A stretch of 64,000 nucleotides of DNA from Ceratobasidium sp. AG-K (Eukaryota; Basidiomycota; Agaricomycetes; Cantharellales; Ceratobasidiaceae). Position 1 is the stretch's first letter. Each line of letters starts with the position of its first letter. This document shows, piece after piece, positions 24,354 through 36,200 of the stretch. Where the stretch lies: assembly GCA_037039685.1 (NCBI GenBank), contig JAWNGF010000005.1, positions 868,001 through 932,000 of the forward strand, given 5' to 3'. The notes beneath the pieces are model-generated. The model saw only the letters and a list, made by a program, of their open reading frames with translations. It was not told the DNA's origin and searched no databases. The translations under genes and the position numbers were made by a program.

Positions 24354-25028
24354 ATGCGCAAGACAATGACGAACGACTATCGTGCGATCTTGTATCGCTT
24401 AGACCTCGCCACCTCCTACTCTTCCGTGCCCGCGTTGCTACAGCACTTTATGGACGAGTCGCCCCTCGACGGCACGATTGAACTACGAGTGGTCACCTCT
24501 CCAACCCCTTCCTCAAACAGTCCACATATTCCCACTCCGCCGCGCTCTCCCAATCCACAAGCTCTCCACACGATGCTTTCAGCGCCAGAGCATTACATGT
24601 CCTTTGCCCGTTCAGAGGACAGCAGGGACGTCTATGCGCGGCACACATTTGGGATTCCCCCCGACCCTGAACTAAGCTCGCCGACCCAGCGAAGCGCTTA
24701 CATCCGCACGCCTGTGCTGACCGTCACACACGAGTTTGCGCCCAAAACTCCCGTGATATCAGCCTTTACGCCCGTAATCGAACACTTTTTGCGCAACGAT
24801 CACGAGTTGTCGTCAGTCATATTCGAGTGTCGGAGTTATCTCCAGCCCCCAGAACCTAAACAGTCCAAAAACCCACTTGAAATTCTCGATAGGCCAGCAC
24901 CGTATAAGCGCATGTTTGGCTATGTCGGCCGAGTCAGGGGTGGAACCACGATCTACGAGTTGGATGATACTGTAACGGGCACCATGTTCTCCACCGTTGC
25001 TCCTATCAACTTTCCTCTTCCCCCATGA
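24354..25028 (+). CDS. Unknown protein, 224 aa
   Basis: Single uninterrupted frame from ATG 24354 (a second ATG at 24366 is also possible) to the stop at 25028. It contains a helical N-terminal part (RAILYRLDLATSYSSVPALLQHFM), then a Ser/Pro-rich stretch with SPTPSSNSPHIPTPPRSP, then a more ordered part ending FPLPP. I know no matching domain. Its 3' end faces the 3' end of the RING gene. Confidence 0.55.
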   Translation: MRKTMTNDYRAILYRLDLATSYSSVPALLQHFMDESPLDGTIELRVVTSPTPSSNSPHIPTPPRSPNPQALHTMLSAPEHYMSFARSEDSRDVYARHTFGIPPDPELSSPTQRSAYIRTPVLTVTHEFAPKTPVISAFTPVIEHFLRNDHELSSVIFECRSYLQPPEPKQSKNPLEILDRPAPYKRMFGYVGRVRGGTTIYELDDTVTGTMFSTVAPINFPLPP

Positions 25029-25244
25029 ATTTCGTTTTTGGCTAACCTCGCCTCGGATATTTTATAGACCATTTTCATTTGGTATACTGTATGCGGGCCT
25101 TGGTTAATTGTATGCACACTTCATACATGTTGTCATATTATACAAAAAAACTTCAAGCTGATAAGACATGAGATACATGAAGCATAGCAGGACAAAGTTG
25201 TACATATACAGGATGCGAATAGCGGGGAATCTGCAAACTTAATC

Positions 25245-28200
25245 TTACGTCCAATGATTCTCCGGCACGCCAGAACTGGGACCGGCTCGAGGCTCCGGAT
25301 TCGATTCTCCCTCACCGTCGGCTTGTCCTCGACAAACAGGGCAAGTCCGTGAATTACTGTCAAGTACAAAATTGTGAGTATGATGGTACTGCCTGATACG
25401 GGCATACAACTCACCTGAGCCATTGCTATCGATTAGGATCATGATTTATTAGCCAAGGGCCACCAAGATAGCAAGGGAACGCACCTGAATACATTCTCGA
25501 TGGAACCAATGTGCGCACTGCTTGATCATCGAAACCACGTCCTCTTGGGCATAATCATCTAGACAAATCGGGCACCTCGTCTCCTTCTCCGCCCCGGTCG
25601 CTTCGGCGTAGCTGCAGCACGGCATCGAGCGGATAACCTCGGCTGGAGTTCCACGGGGCTTTGCATCCCCGATACGAGCAGCAAGCCGCAATAAGCCCTC
25701 GTACGAATCGTCGAATTCCTCATCACGCATAAAGTCACCACTGGGAACGGGGCCGCCACGAGTGGGGCGCCCACGGGCACGGATAAAGAACCGACGGGTC
25801 GAGGATTGATCGACTGCGGGGTGATGCCAGTCTTCATTATCGTCACCGCTTCCGGCGCCTCCGCCGGCTCGGCCTGAGGTCCGCCGGGGAAGAAGATGCG
25901 AGAGTCGGGATGTGTACGATCTCTGATTAGGAGGCGATGTTGAAGTTGTCTGGCTTGCAAAGGGCCGAAGGAGTGAGGCCGCAGTGGATGTAGACGTGGA
26001 CGAGGACGGCGCAGGCGGGGAAGGCCGGCGGCGATGTAAGCGCGCAAACGTCGGTGGGGTCAGTTGTGTTGGAGCCTGAGGCAGGAATGCAGACCCAATG
26101 CTATTGCTTCGATTCGGGGGTGGGTGGGCCGAAGCGCGGAACAAGAGTCGATCCCGCAATGGCATGCTAGGGCCTGTCCCATCATTCGACCATGCCTCAC
26201 TTGTCAATCCTTCATTTCGCCAGGAGTAATCATAATTCCGCGCGTTTTGCCTAGGCTCCGAGTACCCGTCTGGTCCGCGCCTGGGGGGTTCGGGCTCAGG
26301 CTCGTGCGGGTTCCGCCGCGAAGCAGGCCAATCCGAGTTTTGTTGCAGGCTCGAGAAATTGAAAGGAGGAAGCCTCGGGGGTGGAGTTGGCGGCCTGTGC
26401 TCGATTTGGTCATACGCCCAGTCCATCCGTGCGGATGGCGTGATGCTGGGTTCGTCATTGGCAAGCGCGTTGAGCTCTCGGTTAATATGGAGCAGTCCAG
26501 ATTCGACTTGGTGCAGGGCATTATTGACAGAGTTGAGGAACCCATGCGAGTCTCGGCGCGAGGACGACTCGGGGAGGAGGGTACGTCGACGACGTCTGAC
26601 GGAAGATGCACGCATGAGCTCGTGCGTTAAAGTGCTGCTGCGTGACGAGGCTTCGGTAGAGGGCCATTCAGTAGGATCACTCTCGCGCGGCGGGAATGGA
26701 CGTGGTGCATGCGTCTCAATTGCACTTGATGGCTCGGTCCGAGCCCATGGCACAGACGAACGGCGCATCGAGCTTGTCGACTCGGACGAAAATGCCGACG
26801 AAGACTCCATACCCGACAAAAAGCTACTTCCTGAATACAATTTAAGCACATCTGGGTTAGCCTGATATACGAGTGACTCACTGCGTGGCTGAGAAGAAGA
26901 GGACTGGCCAAGATCGGATGGATGGCGCCTAGATTCTTCGCGGGATTCACTCGATCCTGCAAGTGGCAGATTAGACTAGTACGCCTTGCCACCGAGTTTA
27001 CTTACGCAGCATCTGACGAACTCTTTCCAATTGCAAGTATGGCCGGGTAGTCGACGAATCCCATCGGTCTCGCGGGGCAGCTAGTCGTGTGCGTTCCGGT
27101 TGATCTCGCATGGGTGTACCCACTCCGAGCGACCGTCTGCCTAAAGAGCCACTCATGTCGTGAGGGGGGCTAGGGCCCCGGCGAGAGGCCTCTGCAAGAG
27201 AGGTGCGCAAAGCATGGCCCGCATTCCGGAAATCAGATGGGTCATACTCGGACGGCGCAGTGGATTGTGGAAACGGCACATTCGAGAGCTCATACGGACT
27301 CTCCTCGGGCTCTTCGAGCATCGATGGGGGAGAGTCTGTAAACAACATCCCGCCCATCCCATCGTCATCGGCCCCGCTCGAAAAGCGCATCGAGGCATCC
27401 ACATCTTCAGTCCTGGGGGGAAGAATTTCAGGCCGTCGGGGAGGAGGGAATATCTGATTGCTGCTAGGCCACTCGCTCGCAAGATCTTCGTCGACAAGTC
27501 CCGTCGCCACGAGCGACGCACGCGTAATGGGCCGAGGCCTGGGGTTAAACTCGGCCCACATTTGACCTTGCGTTTGGTCATTTAGTTGAGTCAATGGGTG
27601 CGGTCGCCTGGACGACTCGGGTGGTCCAAGCTCTACACTGGGAGTACTGTTGTTTGAGGATGTAGGATTCCGGCGTCGGAAGTAGTCTTCACGCGCGGCA
27701 CGAGACCGCCTGTCACGTTGAGCTTCCCATTCACGAAGCCAATTCCCATCGGCGGGTCGAGACTCGAATGACTCAGAAAGCGGGCGCGGTGGCGCAGGTG
27801 GATGGTGATTATCTGGGAGGGCGTAGGGGTTTCCATACGTATTTCTGGTTCGCTGAGGTTGGTCAAGCGGAACCGGCTCACGACGAGGCGCCCAATGGGT
27901 GCGGGCGCTAGTCTCGTCCAGACCCAAGGATGCGGACGCTCGGCCACTGTTGAGCCCCGCCGTAGCGGTAGATGATATCGCAGGAGAGTTTCGCTGGTTA
28001 GAGTATAGTTGCGAAGGGGAATGACGAATTTCTTCGATTGATTGGGCAAATGTTTGGTACCTCGCCAACGCAGCGGCCGCATCACGAGCGGAATCTTGAG
28101 GGGTCTGCGCAGTCGAGAGGGAAGAATCAATATACGGGACCGAGTTTCTGTCCCAACTCATCCCGTTGGGCGGGGCATATGTGACGTCGGTGGAGATGGG

Positions 28201-31200
28201 AGGCATCCGGGGTCGGCTCGGCGCAGGCGTGGCTTCGGGCAATAAATCCGTCCAGCGGGTGGCAGACGTTCTCCGTCCAAGGGACTGCGGCCTTGGACGA
28301 GCACTCTCTTCAAACCAGCTCTCTGACAATGATGACCCAGCGTGGCTTGTGGGTCCAAGCGCCGGAGGCGTCCGGCTGAGATTGGTCGGCCGCTGCTCAT
28401 CCTGCTGTTCCAGGCCAGGACCGGTCATACGGGGGAGGGCATTCAAGTGCAGGCGAGGCGGTCCATCGGCACGTGCAAGTCCTACGGCCCGAGTCAACGC
28501 GTTTCTGACACTCGCACGGCCCTCGCTCTCGACGCGCGTTCGCAGGCTGGTTTCCGAGCCGGATCCGGATGGCATCTCACTTGACCCTTCGAGGAATGGC
28601 CTGCTTGAAGTTGGCCTCCCATCATCCCCAGATCCCTCATGTGGCCTGAACAAGTCCGAAAACGACCAGCTCATATCACGGACGACTCGCCCGGGCCTCG
28701 ATCCCATGTTCAAGCTGGGTTCGGGGCTCACAGCAGCTCGAAATGACGGCAATGACGCACCCGAATCCGACGGCCGTGAGGGAAAAGACACGCCCGACTC
28801 GGTCAAGCGCCGCGAATAGAGCGAATCGAGATCGGACGGTCGCGAGGTCCACGACGGTTCAGTTGGGTGGGCGTCCTGGGACGCTTCGAGCGGGTGCGTG
28901 CCCTGGGACAGTTCAGTTGTGTGCGTAGCTTCGGACGATTGAGTAGCGCCCACAGCCCCGTGTTGGTTAGATCCGCCCTGGAGGACAACCTGAACAGACT
29001 CTCCACGCGTATATTGTGGTGATGGGCGGGGTGGCTGGCCTAGATAATCCTGGCGCTCCGACTCTGGCGACGCTGGAAAGTACGAGCCCACTGCCACATC
29101 GGAAAGCGCCTGGATCGGACTCGCGCCAAGGCTGTCCCGGCCGTCGTCGGCCTCGTTCTCCACAAAGCGCCTGAGTGCATCGATAGACGCCGAGTTGTTC
29201 TCTGATGGGGACCCCAATAGGCTATATGCGTGGCCGGCTCCATCTCCGCCTGAAACAAAGACGTAAAAATTAGTAAGGGGTGGAGGCCAGGTAAGCGACA
29301 CGCGCATGCGAGGTGAGAAGGGTACAGGTGGAGGGACGCGCAGCCAGTTGCGAATAGATAGGCAAAGCGATAAGCGACAAGGAAATGACAACCGAGAACG
29401 GAAATAAAGAACAAATAACACTGCAAATAGAACTCACCCGCATCGCGTACGGGCGAATCTACCTCCATCATCCGGGCCACAAAACTCGGCAGCGCGCTCC
29501 CCGGAGGAGTCACCGCCAGATCAAACGTCGAAGTCCGTGGAGAAGTCGAAGTGGGAAACGGATTGGCGAGTGAAAACGTCGGTGAATTTGCGAGCGAGAA
29601 TGTGGGCGAATTGGCTCGCGGAAATGGTGGATTGCCAAGCGAAAACGTCGGTGAATTAGCTCGTGGGAGGTTGGGTGATGGGAGACCCGAGGCGCCCGAT
29701 GGGTAGGTTGTATACGTTGAGAGCGTAGGTGAAGTTGGGAAGCCGCGAAGGTGCAGGTTGAGCGAGAGCGGACGGCGGGTTGGACCTTGGGGCGTGGTGC
29801 GAGTCGAGGCCGAGCTACCCGAGGTCGAGGGCGAGACCGCTGGGGAAGCCGATTGTCCTGGTCTCGAGGGGGTGCTTGTTGGCCCCGTTCTCAAGGGAAC
29901 GTTTGATGATCCGGCTCGTAAAGGAGCAGTCGACAGCCCGGTTGGTGGCAAGACCGATGCCCCTATCGTCGATGGCGAGGCCGAAGTTCCCGCTACCGAC
30001 GAATTCGAAGCCGCCAAGACGGAGGACCCAGACATCCCAGTCGCATCCCACCCCGACTCGGAGTGAACAACAGACTCGACAACTTCGGGAGACGGAATCC
30101 CAAACGTCGAAGCAAGCGACTGGCCTAGATCGGGTGATGACAATTCAATCACGGGGGACGCCCCACCCAGGCTAGGCGACACGGTTCCGTCATAGACCGC
30201 CGAGGCCGCCGAGGCCGCACCACCGAGGCTAGGCGACATTGTTCCACCAAGACTAGGCGACGACGCGCCAAGGTCAGGCGACACCGTCCTATCGAATTGG
30301 TGAGATGCAGTTCCATCTGGCGTAGACAACCCCTCGTTTTCAATGTCCACCCACGGAAGCGGGACTCGACCGGGCGCAGTTCGGCTCAACGGCAAGGCCG
30401 AGTCGACGCTCCCGCTCCCGTAGCTCGTCGAGAATGCGCGTGTGGGGTGGGTAGGAACGGGGTCGGGGGTGCTGGAAGAGACGGGTGCGAGTGAGCGAGT
30501 GCTGGAATACAGCTCCAACCCGCGAGCGCTTGTGAATGGTTCGACTGGGCGAGTATTATTGAACGGCTCGAGCGAACGGGTACTTGAAAATTGATCAAGT
30601 GACGGTGCAGTTGAATATGGTCCGAGGGATTGCGTACTCGAAAATGGCTCGAGAGACCGCGGAGGGGGAAGCGCCTCGTCGAGTTGCTGGGTGAGCCAAC
30701 CCAAGTCGAGTTGAGCCGCGTTCCGAGGCTGTTCCTGCGAGTTGGCAATATCATATCGGGATGAATTGCGGGATTCGGCTAGAGCATGGATCGATAGTGG
30801 CACACGCGAGGGGAGGGGTTGAGTTGGACGAGAGGTGGTAGAGCTGGATGTGTCCAACAGCCCGAGTGGGGATGAGGAGCGAAGTGCAGCGGGGGTGGGG
30901 ATTCTCGGAACCGATGTTCCTGAAGAATTCGCATGTGATGTGTCGTGTCCTTCAACAGCCGCAAGAGTCGGGCGGGGTGCATCGACCCTCGTCGGGCTGC
31001 GTGGGTTAAATTGGGGTGATTCGGCAGCAGATGCGTAGGCCGACTAGAAAACCATCGTAAATGATCCAACAAGCATATAAATACACTAACCTCGTCTGTG
31101 CTCATAGTGTCTTCCCCGTCCTCCTCGGGTGCAGTAAACGACCCCCTCGCCCGCTTGTCCCGCTCTTGAGAGCTCGAGCCCGAGGCCCACGGAAAAGGCC

Positions 31201-31393
31201 GCTTACTTCCGGGGGTAGTCTCGCCCTGACTCGGACCGGGTTGGGTAAATTGATTAGAAGGAAACGCAGACGACGAGCTGGCAAGATAATTGCTGTCGCC
31301 GACACTAGGACCAGCATATGTCGAGTAACTAGGCTCGTGGCTGGACATGCTAGCTGTCGGATAGCTATACAGCGGAGCAGTGCTCCCGCTCAT
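25245..31393 (-). CDS. Very large RING-H2 E3 ubiquitin ligase with a disordered N-terminal region
   Basis: Exons run from ATG 31393 (MSGSTAPLYSYPTAS) through large blocks at about 31038-29455, 29249-27005, 26956-26882 and 26851-25485. An 11-nt exon (25425-25415) and the last exon (25367-25245) complete about 1,900 residues. Nearly all of it is low-complexity Ser/Pro/Arg sequence with internal repeats. The only domain is a C-terminal RING-H2: CPICLDDYAQEDVV, then CAHWFHREC, then IQ-QWL-SNSRTCPVCRGQ. All eight zinc ligands are present in C3H2C3 order. The 11-nt exon supplies the conserved QWL between the zinc-binding halves. It lies 342 bp downstream of the UBC13 E2 gene on the same strand. Substrate unknown. 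Confidence 0.8.
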
Positions 31394-31734
31394 GGCGATA
31401 AGACTGACGAGGCCAGACAATGGTCACGTCACCCCACCCTCGTGTCCCAAAACTTGACTCGTGGCAAAATGAAATCAAGAATTTAATAGCAGAAATCCAG
31501 ACTGCGAATGGGACGAGTGACTGGACTGGTGGTCGTCGTCGACTCGACCCGCCAAGGGGCTCAATCCGGCTATTGATTGCAAATATGGTGAGAAACGCCC
31601 CTTGGGTTACATTACGCCCAATATGGAACCAAGTGCCCGCGCGCTCAGCGACAGAGGTGATGAACTCGACGTCATTCAATATAGTGTTCGGATCGATCCC
31701 AATTCATATGATACATTCCAGTACAGACAGACAT

Positions 31735-32515
31735 CTATTGCGCATACTTTTCCGTCCATTCTCTGCTCACCCGGATCGCATCGGCTTCGTTCTCTTTGTA
31801 GTGCTTTGCAACCTAGTCAATAGTCAATATCGAGTAACCAGGCGATCGTAGGAATGGCAATCGATAATAGAAACGCAAGACGAAATAGAAATAACCACTT
31901 ACGTCGGTCGCCAGCGGGTCATCGGGATTCGGTGCAGACAAGAGAGCTTGTATCGAGAGGAGCACAGTACGGATTTGCAGAGCAGGTGACCACTTGTCTG
32001 TTCTTCGCATTAGCAGCGTAAAACCAATCCAGAAGGTACGCACCCTTGAGAATATCAAGGCAAATCCTCCCAAGTTTATCTACCCCACAACGCTCAGCGC
32101 TCATCCCATCCCACAGCGCCACAAAGCTCACCGATATTCGGATGGTAAATCTTGGTCAAAAATCGAACCTTGGGCGGGCTCATGGGATACTCCTCGGGCA
32201 GGAACAGCTCGAGCTTAAACGCGCCACCTGCAACGCCATTAGCACCCGCACAGTATTTTAGTACACCTACTCACCCTCAAATGGAGATCCACCAGGTCCA
32301 CTAATAACCACATCAAAGTAGCGCAGGTTGTCTTCATGTGGCGAGGCCGAGATGCCTGGTGCTGGGTCGGCTGCCAGTCGTTCGGTTTCCTATAGAGTAT
32401 GAGTACGGATAGATGTTTTGATTTTTAGGAAGTACCTTGATAATTCGCTGGATTTCATTCCGGCGTCAGTTTAGGCCGTACTACTCGTTTGGAAACTTAC
32501 CTTGGGAAGGGCCAT
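31735..32515 (-). CDS. UBC13: Ubiquitin-conjugating enzyme E2, UBC13/UBE2N type
   Basis: E2 that, with an MMS2-type partner, builds K63-linked ubiquitin chains in DNA damage tolerance and signalling. Seven exons (32515-32501, 32447-32436, 32389-32275, 32227-32132, 32079-32044, 31997-31903, 31812-31735) give 148 aa, the family length. Diagnostic sequence includes the start [18 protein letters not shown], then [32 protein letters not shown] and [12 protein letters not shown] with the catalytic cysteine. [18 protein letters not shown] and an end EWTEKYAQ complete it. Exons 1 and 2 are only 15 and 12 nt. The HPN motif next to the active site is intact, so it should be active. Confidence 0.95.
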
Positions 32516-33245
32516 GGTCGCGGTTGGAGATGTGTGTAAAGCACATCGGGCTAATCACGTAAGCGCCGACTAACGAGCCAATCATGGCGCATCATGGACG
32601 AGAACCTGGCCGCCGTTGCGTGAGCCAGAAATGGTCTCGTTGAATCGTTGTTACAAGTTCAATTGGTCATTCTATTTCAACCCGGTGTGAGGAGAGCGTG
32701 CCTCGTGCACTTTATGCGCTCAGAATTTCGGCAAGCCCAAGCGAGGCCGGAGGGGTAGCTGAAATGAGTGGGCAAATATCCTGCCATTGACACGTTGTAT
32801 ACCCCAACGCGTTGTATAGCGTCAAATGAGTAAGATGTATCAAAAATTTAACCCTCACTTGCACATGTTCGACTGGCGACTGGCAACGGGTGTTGTAGGT
32901 TTGATCCTCGCCTCACTGATATGTACATTCAAGACACCAAGCTTCGCTGCGCATACACTATCCAGATTATAAATTTGAGAAATAGGGTCACCTACGGTTA
33001 GATTATGTGTTCTTGTAGCCGATATAACGTGTATAAAAATAAAATAAAATAAACATAGGATTACCAGATGTTCGTCCCCAACAGACCGCGAAACAGGAGC
33101 ATGTGAGAAGAGCCCCGCTTAGGCGCCGGCTGCTCATCTATTTTCCATTTACCATGGGAAAGCTTTACAACTCGTGTTCAGAAGGGTCCACACCAAGGTT
33201 TATACGTTGCACCGCACAGATCTGTACTCGTCACTTCCCTCTTCT
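32516..33245. other. Intergenic between UBC13 and the NLR gene
   Basis: Divergent promoter region of 730 bp. A short AT-rich AAAATAAAATAAA stretch lies at about 33036-33052. No gene was recognised. Confidence 0.4.
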
Positions 33246-36200
33246 ATGTCCGCCAGTAAAAGGGCTTTCAGTTGGCCTGGTGTATCTGGTAGCTCAGATG
33301 CTTCCAACAAGCGCGCCAGAACGCCAGAACGCCAGGCATCGCCAGGTAATCCATTGCCCTCAAGCCAGTCATCTGGATTGCCCTCGACCTCGACTGCCTC
33401 AAACGCTCAGCCCTACAAATCCGCTCCAAAGAATGCAAAGACTGCCGGATATGCAGTATTGTCGACACTCAAAGGCTCAATGAAGCTTCTCGAGGGAAGT
33501 TGCAGAGCATTTTCTCCACTCCACTCTGTCGCGGAGGATCTGTTACGGGTTGTCGAATCCATAGAGGTAGGCATTCAAGCGCGTCAGACCAGTTCTAAAG
33601 TATAAGACCAGAATACAACCAAAGGAGACTTGGAATTATTCGAAATAGCTTCGGAATTGCCTCAATGGACATCCGTCTTATCCTCGTACCTCTTGATGGC
33701 CCGCTCTGACTCCGAAGTATGCATCAAGTTGGCTGAGAGGCTTGCAGGGTGAGTATATTCAATTTTGATACCAATGTTGGCGAGTGAGGGACTGAGTATG
33801 GCAACAGCGAACTTGAAACGCTAGTAGAAGATCTCAAGGCGCAAGAAGAGCGCGGCACATTTAGGGAGTGGTTGAAATCCAAAGAGAAGGCTGAAGAGCT
33901 GAGACAATGTTATCGCCGCATTGAGACTTGTTTTCGTCAGCTTCAGGTAGGTTGATAGGTATATCGGGGGCTTACGTCTATAATAATTTATACTGTTAGT
34001 GCGACACAGCATTTCACACATGGAAAAATACCCAAGAACAACTGCAGGTATGGCATCAATCTACTGCCTTTTCGCCCCATGCTTTTGGTTTGAGTGTTCA
34101 AATATTACTAGGACTCGCGCATGGAAAAGATGTCTCCTTCTCACAACGCACGCTATGACTCGAGCTTCGCACACAAGGTCAAACGAGGCGAATGTCTGAA
34201 AAACACACGGGCCACGGTGCTCGAGGACTCAGGTCGCTGGATATACGGCGTTAGCTACGCTAGAATCTTTTGGTTAAACGGCATGGCTGGTACGGGTAAG
34301 ACAACGATCGCATATACTGTTTGCTCCGAGCTCGAACAGAATGAAAGGCTTGGAGCGAGCTTCTTCTGTTCTCGCGCAGCTTCGGATTGTCAAGACGTGA
34401 ACAGGATACTCCCCACGATTGCGTATCAGCTCGCACAACGGTTTTACTCGTTTCGATCGGTACTTTGCCAAAAACTTGCCAAGGAGGCAAACCTCGCCCA
34501 GCGTAAGCTATCAGTACAATTTGCCCACCTAATCAAGGAACCACTTTTAGAAGTAAAGGAATTAATACCGAGCGGCATTGTAGTTGTGGTTGACGCACTG
34601 GACGAATGCTCTGATGCAGAGGCGACCAAGCTTGTTCTCGACTTACTGCTGGAGAATGCAGCACTGCTACCTATTCGATTTTTTGTTACTAGCCGTCCGG
34701 AGCCTTCTATTGTGAACACCATCTTTGGTAGGGGCCCTGAATCTCATTCCGTCCTGCACCTACACAATGTTGAGCAACAGCTCGTGAATGCCGATATAGA
34801 AACATTTTTGACAGTGTCTTTGGCCCAGATTACCATCTCGCAATCTCAGATTAGGCAACTTGCTCGACAATCGGGAGTCCTATTTCTCTACGCTACGACC
34901 CTGGCACGGTATATTCTATCTGGACACGCTGGCGCCAACCGACAAGCTCGTCTCGCCGCAGTTCTGAACCGGGTTGATGACAGTCGGATGGCAAAGAAGG
35001 ATAGGGAGATTGATCGTCTCTATACAATCATTGTAGAGGAGGCATTAAACGCTGAACACCTCGAGCAGGATGAAGTTGATGTCATGAAGCACGTTCTGTG
35101 GATAGTGACAACTGCCAGAGAGCCAGTAACAAGGAACACCCTAGCTAGACTGCTTGCGGTAGGCGAAGAAGATATCTCAGTAGCCCTGGAACCACTTCGG
35201 TCAATCCTGAACTTGATCGAAGGTAGCGACGTGGTAGCACCACTTCATGCGTCATTCCCTGAGTTTATCCTAAACCCCGAACGCTCTGGCCAATGGTCAT
35301 GCTGCGATCACCGTTTTATTACCACCCGGTGCTTCAACGTGATGCAAAACCAACTACGCTTTAATATAGGCAATCTCAAAACATCTTCCCTATTGGACCA
35401 AGAGGTGCCTGACCTATCCTCCCGAGTTGAGGTTAATGTTTCATCAGAGCTATCATATGCTTGCCGGTACTGGTCCACGCATCTGCGGTATTCAGCAATC
35501 TGTAGTGAACTATTAAATTGTCTTAGGGGTTTCTTGTTGGAGGGTTTGTTATTTTGGATGGAGGTACTGAACCTGGGGGGACAAATAAATCGAGGAAAAA
35601 TAATGTTAGGCAAGGCTGGGCGCTGGCTTCTGGTGAGCTTCACAAGGACTCGGTACACAAAGGGTTAAACTCATTTCAGAAGCTTGAAGGTCCCGAAGCA
35701 TTAGAAGTCATTGAGCTAATGCAGGATTCTTACCAATTCGTGCATGCCTTTGCTCGCCATCCAGTTCATTGGAGTACACCACACATATACCTATCGTTTC
35801 TACCGTTAACTCCAAGAAAAAATAGAATACGGGAGATCTATGGGGCAAGAGCGCATGGTCTACACTGGCTAGACGGGAATGCCCTAGATCGATGGTACAG
35901 CAAAACTGTCGTGTCGCTGCAATCTCCTGCTTCGAACCAGCAAGGCCATGTAAAAGGCTCTCATATTGGAGTTACTTCCGGCGGCCATGCCAGTCCAGTC
36001 ACATTTATTGCCCTTTCGCCTGATGGTTCTCGGATTGCCTCCGGGTCCTATGACAAGACAATCCGGGTATGGGCCTCTCATGACGGCACTCAACTTGTCC
36101 ACCCCTTTAAAGGCCACACGGATATCGTTACGTCGATCGCATTCTCGTCAGACGGTACAAGAATCGTCTCCGGTTCTCATGACACAACAATTCGAATATG

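Noticed and set aside
28166..28819. Plus-strand open frames over the RING gene
   Set aside because: They are shadows of the large disordered RING exon on the minus strand; codon pattern and domain evidence favour the minus strand.
32860..32930. tRNA-like B box (GGTTTGATCCTCGCC)
   Set aside because: The spacing to a possible A box is too short, and no acceptor stem or anticodon arm can be drawn.
35554..35680. Frameshift between NACHT and WD40 parts of the intact NLR
   Set aside because: A 47-nt GTGAGC...TTTCAG intron (35633-35679) restores the frame exactly, so no disruption is needed.
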